Source of the DNA: RECG01 sp046540115
GTDB taxonomy: Bacteria; Bacillota_I; Bacilli_A; Acholeplasmatales; Acholeplasmataceae
Assembly: GCA_046540115.1 (NCBI GenBank)
Contig: JBKHFR010000001.1
Span: forward strand, 1 to 64,000
DNA length: 64,000 bases
Direction: 5' to 3'
This document shows positions 51,944-61,857 of this stretch, in pieces. Made by a program: the position numbers and the translations under genes. Position 1 is the first letter of the stretch; each line of letters starts with the position of its first letter. Below the pieces are notes generated by a model. The model did no database searches, was not told where the DNA came from, and worked only from the letters and a program-made list of their open reading frames with translations.

Positions 51944-53419
51944 ATGATCAAAACCTTGACCATCCTATCGCTTTTGATCACGCTCCCGCTTCAAGTCGTG
52001 ACTACGCGCTACAACTATTCATACTACGAAGAGGTCGTCCATTCGGCACCGGGTATGACTTTTGCTACGTATTTCAATGCGAATACGCTCGATACCGAGC
52101 TCCTATCCCCTGAGGACATGCACGTCCATGACGATACGATCTATCTGGTCGACTCCCGCACCAACGGCATCCACTTAGTCGACAAGGACTTTCGCCATCT
52201 CGCCGACTACCTGGAGTTCGCTCCGTCGCAGGAGTATATCGACCTTATGGATGAACGGGATGAACCGGTTCCCACCGTGATCACCCTCGATAAACCGCAG
52301 GGAATCGACGTCCGGGATAGCGGCATCTATGTCGCCGATACCGGAAACAACCGCATCGTGAAGCTCAACCACGACTTCGAAGTCATCGGCACGTTTCAAA
52401 ACATCGCGGACCAAACATTCGAGACGATCGAGTTCGAACCGCGCAAGATCACCGTCGATACCGCCGAACGCATGTATGTCGTCGCGAACAACGTCTATGA
52501 GGGAATCCTTGAACTGAACGTTGACGGCGAGTTCAATCGTTTCACCGGCGTCAATCCGATCAAGCTGACGCCGCTCGAGATCTTTCGTCGTTCGCTCATG
52601 ACCGAAGCGCAGCTCGCCCAGCTCAAGCTCTTTTTACCGACGGAATATACCAATCTCTCGATCGATGAACGGAGCTTCATCTACGCGACCTCGAAACCGA
52701 GCGAAGGCAACGATGAGAACATGATCCAGCTCATCAACCCCAAAGGGGTCGACGTGATCAAGCGCAACGGCTATCACCCGCCCATGGGTGACGTGCACTA
52801 TGTCGCCCAGAGCAACAACTACGTCATCCACGGCCCGAGCAGGCTCGTCGACATCGCGAGTACCGACCACGGCATCTATACCGTCCTCGACCAGAAGCGT
52901 TCCCGCCTTTTTACCTACGACCAGGAAGGCAACCTGCTCTATATCAACGGCGATGCCGGATCACAGAGCGACCGCTTCAGCGAAGGCGTCGCCATCACGT
53001 ACCTCAAGGACGACCTTTTAGTCCTCGACCGAAAGATGAGAACGGTCATCGTCTACCGTCTAACCGATTTCGGACGGGCCGTGCACACCGCGATCGCCCA
53101 CCAGACCATAGGCGAATTCAGGGAGGCATCCGCCATCTGGGAGGACGTCCTCGAGCTGAACACGAACTACGAGATCGCCTATAACGGCCTCGGTAAGTAC
53201 TACCTCCGCGAAGAGCGATACAAGGAAGCGATGGAAAACTTCGATCTCGGACACGACCACTACTACTACTCGCGAGCTTACAAGGGCTACCGTAACCAGT
53301 GGATCAAGGACAACTTCACCTATATCGCGGTCTTCTTCCTGCTCGTCGGCGGCGGATTCGTAGCGATCATGATCCGGAAAACCTACAAACAAGGAGGATC
53401 GATCCTCTATGATGACTAG
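51944..53419 (+). CDS. NHL-type beta-propeller and TPR protein with C-terminal membrane anchor
   Basis: The product has 491 residues. A signal peptide or helix (1-18) precedes a six-bladed NHL-like propeller (about 40-370: 'DDTIYLVDSRTNGIHLVDKDF', 'GIDVRDSGIYVADTGNNRIVKLNHDF'). Two TPR-like helical hairpins (about 385-450, 'YNGLGKYYLREERYKEAMENF') and a membrane helix near 462-480 follow. It is extracytoplasmic with a short cytosolic tail. A partner-binding or substrate-docking role at the importer is likely, but the exact task is unknown. AGGAGG precedes the start. Confidence 0.85.
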   Translation: MIKTLTILSLLITLPLQVVTTRYNYSYYEEVVHSAPGMTFATYFNANTLDTELLSPEDMHVHDDTIYLVDSRTNGIHLVDKDFRHLADYLEFAPSQEYIDLMDERDEPVPTVITLDKPQGIDVRDSGIYVADTGNNRIVKLNHDFEVIGTFQNIADQTFETIEFEPRKITVDTAERMYVVANNVYEGILELNVDGEFNRFTGVNPIKLTPLEIFRRSLMTEAQLAQLKLFLPTEYTNLSIDERSFIYATSKPSEGNDENMIQLINPKGVDVIKRNGYHPPMGDVHYVAQSNNYVIHGPSRLVDIASTDHGIYTVLDQKRSRLFTYDQEGNLLYINGDAGSQSDRFSEGVAITYLKDDLLVLDRKMRTVIVYRLTDFGRAVHTAIAHQTIGEFREASAIWEDVLELNTNYEIAYNGLGKYYLREERYKEAMENFDLGHDHYYYSRAYKGYRNQWIKDNFTYIAVFFLLVGGGFVAIMIRKTYKQGGSILYDD

Positions 53420-54050
53420 ACTCAGACGGTTCTGGACGAACTATATCCTCTTTCCGAAGCACATCCTCTTTCACCCCTTCGACGGTTACGAAGCCTTTAA
53501 GCGCTTCAGAAAGGGCAGGCTGTCCGTTGCCCTCGTCTTTATCGCGCTTTTCGCCTTTTTCAGGATCTTTTCCTACCAGTACGAGGGCGTCCTGATCAAC
53601 CCCAATAACCCGCTCATGCTCAACAGCCTCGAAGAGGTCTTTTCGGTCGTTCTGCTCGTCATGCTCTTTACGGTCGGAAACTGGTCCGTTACGACGCTCC
53701 TCGAAGGGAAAGGGACCTACCGGGAGATCTTCATGGTGACGGGATACGCGCTCTTTCCGCTCGTGATCATCGGCTTTCCCGCCGTCGTCCTTTCCAACTA
53801 CCTGACGCTCGAAGAGATGGCGCTCTATACGCTTTTGATGGGTATCGCCTATGTCCTATCGGCCTGGATGCTCTTCATGGGACTGCTTAACATCCATGAA
53901 TACGGGCTTTTCAAAACCATCGGTGCGCTCATCCTGACGGCGGTCTCGATGGGCGTCATGATGTTTCTCGGACTGCTGTTCTTCGATCTGATCCAGCAGT
54001 TCATCGCCTTCATCGTATCCATCTATGAAGAGCTCTCACTACGCTATTAA
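53409..54050 (+). CDS. Yip1-family integral membrane protein
   Basis: This is a 213-residue protein with five helices and a short N-terminal cytosolic segment carrying 'ILFHPFDGYEAFKRFRKG', typical of bacterial Yip1-domain proteins. It overlaps the propeller gene by 11 nt. Function in the family is unknown; co-occurrence with DUF5696 and sugar permeases suggests assembly or gating of the import machinery. Confidence 0.8.
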   Translation: MMTRLRRFWTNYILFPKHILFHPFDGYEAFKRFRKGRLSVALVFIALFAFFRIFSYQYEGVLINPNNPLMLNSLEEVFSVVLLVMLFTVGNWSVTTLLEGKGTYREIFMVTGYALFPLVIIGFPAVVLSNYLTLEEMALYTLLMGIAYVLSAWMLFMGLLNIHEYGLFKTIGALILTAVSMGVMMFLGLLFFDLIQQFIAFIVSIYEELSLRY

Positions 54051-54062
54051 AGGAGGAGTAGC

Positions 54063-56621
54063 ATGAAACTCAAACGTCTTGTCATCATCCTGATCGTCGT
54101 TCTAGTTCTATTCGGCTACTTCTTTCTCTTTACGATGGATGCCAAGGGCCTTCCTACGCGTACGACGCGGTCCTTTTCGAAGGATGGCTTCGTCTCCGCC
54201 GAAGAGCTGAACGATACCGATAAGCTGGTCGCATCCAACGATCGCTTCGAGCTCTACATCGACGAGACGACCTCGCATATTTGTCTGGTCGACGGTCTTT
54301 CGGGAGAAACGTGGCGCTCGAATCCGGTCGTCGAGGATCCGTGGGAAGAGAATCCCGACCGGATCATGACGCGTTCCGCCAAGGAGAAGCAGAAGTCGAC
54401 GCTCGAGCTGACGTATTTCGATGAATCCGGCTCCCGTTCCACCATAAACAACTACCGGATGAGCATCTATCACCCCGAAACGATCCTCGAACCGGAGGGT
54501 GAACGAACCTTTTCGATCAAGTACATCGAAAACGGCGTCCAGATCCTCTATGAGATCGAGGATCGCGAGATCGACCACCTGTACTTCCCAAAGTATCTAC
54601 CGAAGGACGTCCTCGAGGACATGCCGGAGCGCGACTTGCTCGAAGGTCTCGCCTACGAGGGCTTTGACGAGGACTTAGACGCCTACTACATCACCAAGTA
54701 CGAGGACATGTCCGACATCGTCAAAGGACGCCTCTATGAGATCTTCTATGAGCAGGGCGACTATACCCGCGAACAGGCGATCGAGGAAAACCTGTCCTAT
54801 GGCTATACCGAACAGTACGAAAAGATCCGCTTCGAGATCGCGATCGAAGTCACACTGTTCGAGGAAGGCCTGGATGCCTCGGTTCTCGCCGAATCGATCG
54901 TCGAACCGAAAAACGTCAAGCTCGCGCGCGTCTCGCTCTTCCCCCTTTTCGGAACGGCGGTCGCGATCGAGGACGACGAGCCCACGGAGGGCTATATCGT
55001 GCTGCCGGACGGCACCGGTGCGGTCATCGACTTCAACAACGGTAAACAGCACCAGAAGCCCTACCGGAAGCGCCTCTACGGACTCGATCGCTCCCTGCTC
55101 GAATACCGGATGCCCGAGCAGCAACAAAAGATCGCCATCCCCCTTTTCGGCATGGTCAAACCAAAAGGCGGCTACGCCGCCATCATTACGGAGGGTGACG
55201 CCATGGCGACGATCCAAGCCGACGTTTCCAACCGCATCGATTCCTACAACAAGGTCTTTACGAGCTTCGAATTCCGTGAAAGCGAAAGCATTACGCTCGG
55301 TAGCGGACCCGACCGTTACGGCCTCGATCTCTGGACCGAGAAGCGCGTCGACACCGACTTTACCGTTCGCTATACCTTCCTGGATGCCGATGAAGCGAGC
55401 TATGTCGGTATCGCCGGCGTCTATCGCGACCACCTCGAATCGGAGGGACGACTGATCCCTACGGATCGAACGGATAGAACCGTCCTTACGACGGAGTTCA
55501 TCGGTGCCTATGACAAAAAGGATTTCTTTATGGGCATACCGTACCGGACGACCGAGTCGATGACGACATTCACAGAGGCGATCGAGATCATCGACATGCT
55601 CGAGGACATCGAGCACATCAATGTCCTTTATACCGGAGTGTTCAACGGCGGTTTGTCGAGCGACCTTTTCGACCGTGCCAGGGTAGAACGGGTCCTCGGT
55701 GGTCGGTCCGGCTATGAGGCATTCGAAAAGGAACTCGAAGAGCGCGAGATCGACCTATACCCGAACATCGACCTGATGACCGCGTTCGACTACCGTCGCC
55801 CGTTCGACCAGTACCGCTACACGGCCAATCGGATCAAGGGTTCGAACGCCATGGATTTCAACTACCACTATCCGTCCCGTCTACCCTACTCGGAAACGAA
55901 CTATGAGGCCAAGCGGGATGACTACGTCATCAATCCGCTCTATTACGACGCGATCTTTAAGCGCTTCACGGCCGATTTTTCCGGTCAAAGGATCGCCTTT
56001 TCCGACCTCGGATCGGTACTCGCCGGACACTACGACACGAAGCGACCCGTTTACCAGCAGGATGCGCTCACCCTTCAGGATGAGCTCCTCGCCTCGAGCT
56101 CATACGAGATGATGCTTACGAATCCGCTCGGCGTCGCCTTTCCCTATGCGAAATACGTCGTCGATCTCCCGAGCGAAACGACGCTCTATGCCATCATCGA
56201 TGACCAGATCCCGCTCCTGCAGCTGGTCTTTTCCGGTATCGTCGACTATGCGTTGGAGTCGATGAACATGTCCCAGGAACGGAGCGTGCGCCACAGGTTC
56301 TTAAAGGCGCTCGAAACGGGTTCGAACATCAAGTATACGCTCACCTACGAGAATTCGAGCGTACTGCTCAACACCGACTACAACTACTACATGGCGACGC
56401 ACTATCCGAACTGGATCGACCGGATCGTCGCTCAGGTGCTCGAGATCGATGAGCTCGGTATTCACGAGGGCCATCTCGTCGACCACGAGCGGATCGACCG
56501 CAACGTCTATCGCGTCACCTATTCACACGGGCTCGTGCTCCTGATCAACTACAACCTGAGCAGCATCGTCTATGGCGACGAGGTCATCGACGCCGTCGAC
56601 TATGTCGTTCTGGAGGTGTGA
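54063..56621 (+). CDS. DUF5696 family protein, probably surface glycan-active
   Basis: This is an 852-residue protein with an N-terminal membrane helix (5-22) and a large outside part. The N-terminal third (about 55-350) is beta-rich ('FELYIDETTSHICLVDGLSGETW', 'GYIVLPDGTGAVIDFNNGK'). The rest (about 440-800) resembles a TIM barrel, with INVLYTGVFNGG, IDLYPNIDLMTAF and RIAFSDLGSVLAGHY. These read as glycosidase-like strands with acidic ends. The match to DUF5696 is from memory. It would process or hold glycans before import. AGGAGGAG lies before the ATG, 12 nt after the Yip1 gene. Confidence 0.82.
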   Translation: MKLKRLVIILIVVLVLFGYFFLFTMDAKGLPTRTTRSFSKDGFVSAEELNDTDKLVASNDRFELYIDETTSHICLVDGLSGETWRSNPVVEDPWEENPDRIMTRSAKEKQKSTLELTYFDESGSRSTINNYRMSIYHPETILEPEGERTFSIKYIENGVQILYEIEDREIDHLYFPKYLPKDVLEDMPERDLLEGLAYEGFDEDLDAYYITKYEDMSDIVKGRLYEIFYEQGDYTREQAIEENLSYGYTEQYEKIRFEIAIEVTLFEEGLDASVLAESIVEPKNVKLARVSLFPLFGTAVAIEDDEPTEGYIVLPDGTGAVIDFNNGKQHQKPYRKRLYGLDRSLLEYRMPEQQQKIAIPLFGMVKPKGGYAAIITEGDAMATIQADVSNRIDSYNKVFTSFEFRESESITLGSGPDRYGLDLWTEKRVDTDFTVRYTFLDADEASYVGIAGVYRDHLESEGRLIPTDRTDRTVLTTEFIGAYDKKDFFMGIPYRTTESMTTFTEAIEIIDMLEDIEHINVLYTGVFNGGLSSDLFDRARVERVLGGRSGYEAFEKELEEREIDLYPNIDLMTAFDYRRPFDQYRYTANRIKGSNAMDFNYHYPSRLPYSETNYEAKRDDYVINPLYYDAIFKRFTADFSGQRIAFSDLGSVLAGHYDTKRPVYQQDALTLQDELLASSSYEMMLTNPLGVAFPYAKYVVDLPSETTLYAIIDDQIPLLQLVFSGIVDYALESMNMSQERSVRHRFLKALETGSNIKYTLTYENSSVLLNTDYNYYMATHYPNWIDRIVAQVLEIDELGIHEGHLVDHERIDRNVYRVTYSHGLVLLINYNLSSIVYGDEVIDAVDYVVLEV

Positions 56622-56625
56622 GCGG

Positions 56626-57543
56626 ATGAAACGAATGATACGATTGCCGAAAATCGAACTCTCCTATAAGAAGCAGAAAGTCCTGTGGGCCGTCATATTC
56701 CTTTTGCCCTGGATCATCGGATTCCTGACGCTCTTTCTCATTCCTATGGTCGAATCGTTCCGTTACAGTTTCTTCGAGCTGACGCCGCGCGTCGGCGTCA
56801 TCGAAAAGGACTTTATCGGACTGGATAACTACGACTATGCCCTGAATACGCACGTGCTCAGGAACACGAGCTTCCGGGTCGAACTGATCGAAACGTCCAC
56901 GGACGTCGTCATCAACCTCCCGGTACTCCTGATTTTCAGCCTGTTCATCGCCGTTTTGTTGAACATGAAGTTCCGCGGACGGGCCATCATCCGCGCCATC
57001 TTCTTCATCCCGGTCATCCTCAACTCGGCGGCGGTAGCTACGGCCCTCGGTGGCGGTGAGGCGATCTCAGCGATCCTCGAGGAACAGGGCATCGGCAAGA
57101 TCTTCGACCTCGAATACTACCTGATCGAAACCGGCATGGCTCCATTTTTGATCAGCTTCATCGTCGGTCTGATCGACCGGATCTACGATATTCTCGCCCT
57201 TGCCGGCGTCCCCATTCTCCTGTTTCTTGCCAGCATCCAGTCGATCCCGAAACACCTCTATGAGGCGGCGAAGATCGAAGGGGCGACCGGTTATGAGATG
57301 TTCTGGCTGATCACGCTGCCGAATGTATCCCCGCACATCATAACGGTCACGGTCTACGCTCTGGTCGACACGTTCCTGACGTCCCCCGTCAGTTCGATCG
57401 TCACCCACGAGCTCAACAGTCAGAACTGGGGTCTCAGTTCGGCGATGGCCTGGATCTACGTCCTTACGGTCCTCGTGATCCTCATACTCGTCATGGTCGG
57501 CGCCAAAATCTTTCGGATCGGAGAGTCGCACTATGAGAACTAG
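56626..57543 (+). CDS. ABC sugar permease, MalF type (pair 2)
   Basis: This is a 305-residue permease with six core helices and EAA loop HLYEAAKIEGATGYEMFW near residues 213-230. The start at 56626 follows GGAGG with nine bases of spacing, 4 nt after the DUF5696 stop. It is diverged from the pair 1 permease, so this is not a recent duplication. Confidence 0.93.
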   Translation: MKRMIRLPKIELSYKKQKVLWAVIFLLPWIIGFLTLFLIPMVESFRYSFFELTPRVGVIEKDFIGLDNYDYALNTHVLRNTSFRVELIETSTDVVINLPVLLIFSLFIAVLLNMKFRGRAIIRAIFFIPVILNSAAVATALGGGEAISAILEEQGIGKIFDLEYYLIETGMAPFLISFIVGLIDRIYDILALAGVPILLFLASIQSIPKHLYEAAKIEGATGYEMFWLITLPNVSPHIITVTVYALVDTFLTSPVSSIVTHELNSQNWGLSSAMAWIYVLTVLVILILVMVGAKIFRIGESHYEN

Positions 57544-58531
57544 ACTGAAAGCCTATCTCACGGATCGTTACGAGCGCCTCCGCGACTATCTGACCGATCC
57601 GCACTTGAACAACGTCAGGAAGCGTAAGCTCAAGAGCTTCGTGTCCTCGCTCGTCCGTTACGTCCTACTGATCGGGCTCTGTTTCGTCATCCTCTTCCCG
57701 ACGATCCAGCAGATCCTCATGGCCCTACGCGCACCGGAAGACGTGAACAACCCCGCTGTCGTCTGGATCCCCGAGACCTGGTCGCTTCTAAACGTCCGGA
57801 TCGCTGCGATCGTCCTTGACTATCAGCGCGCCCTCCTATACAGCTTCAAGCTGAGCTCGATCGCCATGGTCCTGCAGCTCGCCTCGACGGCACTGGCCGG
57901 GTACGCCTTCAGTCGCCTGAAATTCCGGGGCAGCGACCTCCTTTTCGCCCTGGTCATCCTGACGATCGTCATCCCCCCGCAAGCCCTCTCGCTCGCACAG
58001 TACCTCTATTTCCGCGATCTCAAGCTGATCGGAAAAGAGGGTTCGATCTATCTGATGAGCGGACTCGGTATGGGCATCCGTTCGGGAATCTTCATCTACA
58101 TCTTCCGTAGTTTCTTTAAGGGCCTGCCCCGGGAACTCGAGGAGTCCGCCATCATCGATGGCGCGAGCGTCTTTCGGACCTTCTGGAGCGTCATGCTGCC
58201 TAATGCCCGCGGCGCGCTGGTCACGGTCGCCCTCTTCGCCTTCGTCTGGCAGTGGAATGACGCCTATTACGTCCGGATCTTTCAGGTCAGCACGAGCGAG
58301 TTTCCGCTCCTTACCATGGAGCTCATCAACGCTGCCGAAGGGATGTATCCCGCCCTTTCCTACACGGGTGCGCTCGATCTGATCGGACAGAACGTCTGGG
58401 AGAACCCGTTATTCCTATCCCTGATTTCTAACGTAGCGGCACTGCTGATGATGTTGCCGCTGCTCATCATGTATCTTTTCGTCCAGAAACAGTTCGTCGA
58501 ATCGATCGAACGCACTGGAATCGTCGGCTAG
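57533..58531 (+). CDS. ABC sugar permease, MalG type (pair 2)
   Basis: This is a 332-residue permease whose long basic cytosolic N-terminus (1-40) precedes six helices. The EAA loop is ELEESAIIDGASVFRTFW near 201-218. It overlaps the previous gene by 11 nt. With it the block has two full heterodimers but no ATPase. Confidence 0.93.
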   Translation: MRTRLKAYLTDRYERLRDYLTDPHLNNVRKRKLKSFVSSLVRYVLLIGLCFVILFPTIQQILMALRAPEDVNNPAVVWIPETWSLLNVRIAAIVLDYQRALLYSFKLSSIAMVLQLASTALAGYAFSRLKFRGSDLLFALVILTIVIPPQALSLAQYLYFRDLKLIGKEGSIYLMSGLGMGIRSGIFIYIFRSFFKGLPRELEESAIIDGASVFRTFWSVMLPNARGALVTVALFAFVWQWNDAYYVRIFQVSTSEFPLLTMELINAAEGMYPALSYTGALDLIGQNVWENPLFLSLISNVAALLMMLPLLIMYLFVQKQFVESIERTGIVG

Positions 58532-58543
58532 GAGGTCCGTCCT

Positions 58544-59185
58544 GTGAAAATCGAGAGGCCGCTCTATCAGAAACTGAACAGCATCGCCGATTGGATCATC
58601 CGGGTCGTCGTCACGAATGTTCTCGTTATCGTGACCCTGCTACCGATCGTGACGTGGTATGCCGCCCTATCGGCCGGATTCAACGTCTTTTCCGACTATC
58701 TCGCCAAGGACGAAGAGAACATCTTCAAGCGCTTCTTAGAACACTTCAGAGCGCAGCTTCCAAAGCGCATGCTGATCGGTGCGGTCGTGATCCTGTCGGT
58801 GCTCTTCGTTTCCTACAACATGCTCTACTACGAAGAGATTCTGACTTCGAACGGTCATCCCTTTTATACCGTCGGTTACTACGCGATGTTCTCACTTGTC
58901 ATCATCATTCTTGTCCTTACGCTTCAGAGCTTCGCGGTTTTAAGGGTCTATCCCAATGCGAGTTTCAGAACGACGTTCAGACTATCCTTCTTCTTTTCCG
59001 GCAAATACTTTATCCGGACATTCCTCCTGATCGCGACCTGGACCCTTCCGGTTTTCCTGTTCTTTACGCCCTTTCTGATGACGGTCTTCTTTCTTACGGG
59101 GGTCGGCTTGCCGCTGCTCTTGCAAGCTCTGATCGAAATACCGGTTCTACAAGGATTACGAGAGCTCGGTGATCGCCATGATTGA
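58544..59185 (+). CDS. YesL family (DUF624) membrane protein
   Basis: This is a 213-residue protein with five to six helices, starting 'YQKLNSIADWIIRVVVTNVL' as in YesL. YesL-type proteins are found beside sugar ABC permeases in Bacillus (yes operon) and Paenibacillus, with unknown function. The start is GTG, preceded by AGGAGG. It overlaps namZ by 8 nt, which physically couples the importer block to the peptidoglycan enzymes. Confidence 0.88.
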   Translation: MKIERPLYQKLNSIADWIIRVVVTNVLVIVTLLPIVTWYAALSAGFNVFSDYLAKDEENIFKRFLEHFRAQLPKRMLIGAVVILSVLFVSYNMLYYEEILTSNGHPFYTVGYYAMFSLVIIILVLTLQSFAVLRVYPNASFRTTFRLSFFFSGKYFIRTFLLIATWTLPVFLFFTPFLMTVFFLTGVGLPLLLQALIEIPVLQGLRELGDRHD

Positions 59186-60314
59186 ACTCGGAATCGAACG
59201 CGTCGAACGTGTCAAAGAAAGAATAACCGGGAAGCGCATCGGTCTCGTTACCAACCAGACCGGCTGCGACGCGCAGCTTACGCCCACGCAAGCAATCCTT
59301 GAGCGCTACGGTCCGGTCACGGCTCTCTTTTCGCCGGAACACGGTTTCGCCGGATCGGTCCAGGCGGGTGGTGCCGTCGCGGATCGAAAGAAGGACCGGA
59401 CTCCCCTCTACTCGCTCTACGGAAAGCACCGTCGTCCGACCAAAGGGATGCTCGAAAACGTCGAGATCCTCTGTTTCGACATCCAGGATGTCGGAGCGAG
59501 ATTCTACACCTACCTCTCCACCCTCCGTGAGGTCATGGTCGCGGCCAGCATCCACGGCCTTCCTGTGATCGTCTTCGACCGACCGAATCCGGTCGGTGGC
59601 AGGATTTCGGAAGGACGTCTCATCAAGGAGGGCTTTACCTCGTTCGTCGGATGCGCGCGCATCGTGGAACGATACGGCCTTACGATCGGTGAGTTCGCCG
59701 CGATGATCCACGAACAGGAGCGGATGGACTGTCCGCTTACCGTCGTACCGATGGCGGGTTGGAAGCGGAAGATGGACTTTGTCGATACCGGTCTACCGTG
59801 GATCCTACCCTCTCCGAATATCCCGACAGCGGATAGCTGTTTCACCTATCTTTCGACCTGTCTGTTCGAAGGCACGAACGTCTCCGAGGGGCGAGGAACG
59901 ACGAAGCCGTTTTCTTTCATCGGCGCACCCTGGATCGATCCCGTCATCCTCTTGGGCGAACTGAAACAGCACGACCTACCCGGCGTCCTCTTTCGAGTAG
60001 CGACCTTCGTACCGACCTTCTCCAAATATAGGGATACCCTCTGCCATGGGCTCGAACTGATCGTCCGAAATCGCTCGATCTTTCGACCGGTGCGAACCGG
60101 CTACACGCTCCTCGACGCGATCAGAAGGACCCACAGTGACTTTTCCTTCCGGAAACCGTCGGATTCTGAGCACCCCTATATGATCGATCTTCTCACGGGC
60201 GACGACTTCATCCGCGACGAGGCTTTCGATCTGAACGAAGCGATACGGCGAATCGAAACCGATTCACGCATCCATCAAGCGATAAAGGAGCGCTATCACC
60301 TCTATGAAGACTGA
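59178..60314 (+). CDS. namZ: Exo-beta-N-acetylmuramidase NamZ (DUF1343, GH171), cytosolic form
   Basis: This is a 378-residue enzyme that removes MurNAc from the non-reducing end of glycan oligosaccharides such as MurNAc-GlcNAc. Family marks are SPEHGFAG (52-59), FDIQDVGARFYTY (100-112), FDRPNPVGG and SPNIPT. Bacillus NamZ is secreted, but this one lacks a signal peptide: the chain begins at the first family strand. It therefore acts on imported material. ATG at 59178 is preferred to GTG at 59169. It overlaps yesL-like by 8 nt and nagZ by 11 nt. Confidence 0.92.
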   Translation: MIELGIERVERVKERITGKRIGLVTNQTGCDAQLTPTQAILERYGPVTALFSPEHGFAGSVQAGGAVADRKKDRTPLYSLYGKHRRPTKGMLENVEILCFDIQDVGARFYTYLSTLREVMVAASIHGLPVIVFDRPNPVGGRISEGRLIKEGFTSFVGCARIVERYGLTIGEFAAMIHEQERMDCPLTVVPMAGWKRKMDFVDTGLPWILPSPNIPTADSCFTYLSTCLFEGTNVSEGRGTTKPFSFIGAPWIDPVILLGELKQHDLPGVLFRVATFVPTFSKYRDTLCHGLELIVRNRSIFRPVRTGYTLLDAIRRTHSDFSFRKPSDSEHPYMIDLLTGDDFIRDEAFDLNEAIRRIETDSRIHQAIKERYHLYED

Positions 60315-61857
60315 TCTCGATCTGAAAAGGAAAATCGGTCAACTCCTGATGTTCGGATTCGACGCGACCACGATCAACGAGCACGCCATCCACATGATCC
60401 GTGACCTAAAGATCGGCAACGTCATCCTTTTCACCCGGAACATCGAAAGCCCGAAACAACTCCATGGACTGACATCCGACCTGCAGGAACTCGCCCTGAA
60501 ACACATCGGCATCCCGCTTTTTATCGCTATCGATCAGGAAGGCGGCATGGTGACGCGCATCCGGAAAGGCGGGACGTTCTTTCCCGGTGCGATGACGATC
60601 AGCGCGACCAAGGACCCTGAACACGCGACCTGGGTCGGTGAAACCATGGGCAAAGAGCTCGCCCTGCTCGGCATCAACGTCGATTTCGCTCCCGTTCTGG
60701 ACATCAACATCGATCCACGGAATCCCGTTATCGGCGTGCGCAGTTACGCCGATGACGAGGAAAAGGTCGCTCTTTTCGGCAGTGCCTTCATAAAGGGGCT
60801 CCAGAAGCACGTCATCGCGACGGCTAAGCACTTCCCGGGCCACGGTGATACCCATCTCGATTCCCACCTCGCCCTTCCCTATATCGACGTCGACCGGCGT
60901 CGGCTCGATCGGGTCGAACTCTATCCTTTCCGCGTCGCGATCAGGGAAGGCGTCCAGGCGATCATGAGCTCGCACATCGTTTTTAAAGCCCTCGATAACC
61001 GTTTCCCGGCGACGCTATCCTCTTCGATTCTTACCGATCTGCTCCGGGATGAGCTCGGTTTCGCAGGACTGATCTTTACCGACTGTCTGCAGATGAAAGC
61101 GATCCAGAATACGTATACGACGCCGAGAGCGGCCGTCATGGCGGTCCGTGCCGGCGCGAACGTCATGTGCATCTGCCACAGCGAACACCTGCAGGAAGGC
61201 GCCCAGAACGAGATCATGCGCGCCGTTCGTGATCAGGAACTATCCACCTCGCTGATCGACGAGCGCGTCGCCCGCGTGCTCGGATACAAGGCTTCGCTAG
61301 AACCCTTCGCATACAGCGAATCCGACGTCAGGAACGGCGTAGGAACGAAAGCGGCCAGAAACAAATCCGAAGCGATCGTTAAGCGTGCCGTAACCCGCGT
61401 CAAGGGAAAGCCGTTCCGGCTCAAGAACCGGGCGCTACTGATCGGGATCATTCCCGAAGCGACGTCGATCGCCGATGAGACGGGGGGGACGATCGACTTC
61501 TATGACCGACTCAAACAGGCTCTACCCTCGCTCGACGTCCTCGCGTTCGCTCCAGGAATCGGGCAACAGGATATCGATATCGCTTCGAGCCGAGCCGAGG
61601 ACTACGATCAGGTCGTGCTCTGCACGTATAACGCCAACACCGATCGCGGACAACAGGAGCTGATCGAACGGGTCGTTTCGCTCGAGGTCGAGCACCACGT
61701 CATCGCCATGCGCAACCCCTATGACCTCGTCTTCGTTCCCGAGATCGCGAACTACGTCTGTTTCTATGAGAACACGCCGAATGCGCTCGAAGCCCTGATC
61801 GACTACCTCAAAGGGACGCTCGTACCCGAAGGGAGGTTGCCGATCATCCATGAGTGA
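60304..61857 (+). CDS. nagZ: Beta-N-acetylglucosaminidase NagZ (GH3), cytosolic two-domain form
   Basis: This is a 517-residue GH3 enzyme that releases GlcNAc from GlcNAc-MurNAc compounds. The NagZ signature KHFPGHGDTHLDSH is at 175-188, giving the unusual Asp-His catalytic pair. The nucleophile is D260 in FTDCLQM. A C-terminal domain (about 365-517) with an alpha/beta fold follows, as in the Bacillus enzyme. No signal peptide is present. It overlaps namZ by 11 nt and the kinase by 8 nt. Together with NamZ it would shorten a glycan chain alternately, one sugar at a time. Confidence 0.95.
   Translation: MKTDLDLKRKIGQLLMFGFDATTINEHAIHMIRDLKIGNVILFTRNIESPKQLHGLTSDLQELALKHIGIPLFIAIDQEGGMVTRIRKGGTFFPGAMTISATKDPEHATWVGETMGKELALLGINVDFAPVLDINIDPRNPVIGVRSYADDEEKVALFGSAFIKGLQKHVIATAKHFPGHGDTHLDSHLALPYIDVDRRRLDRVELYPFRVAIREGVQAIMSSHIVFKALDNRFPATLSSSILTDLLRDELGFAGLIFTDCLQMKAIQNTYTTPRAAVMAVRAGANVMCICHSEHLQEGAQNEIMRAVRDQELSTSLIDERVARVLGYKASLEPFAYSESDVRNGVGTKAARNKSEAIVKRAVTRVKGKPFRLKNRALLIGIIPEATSIADETGGTIDFYDRLKQALPSLDVLAFAPGIGQQDIDIASSRAEDYDQVVLCTYNANTDRGQQELIERVVSLEVEHHVIAMRNPYDLVFVPEIANYVCFYENTPNALEALIDYLKGTLVPEGRLPIIHE

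Noticed and set aside
54675..55616. 313-codon minus-strand frame inside the DUF5696 gene
   Set aside because: Antisense shadow in a continuous plus-strand operon with no promoter or ribosome site.
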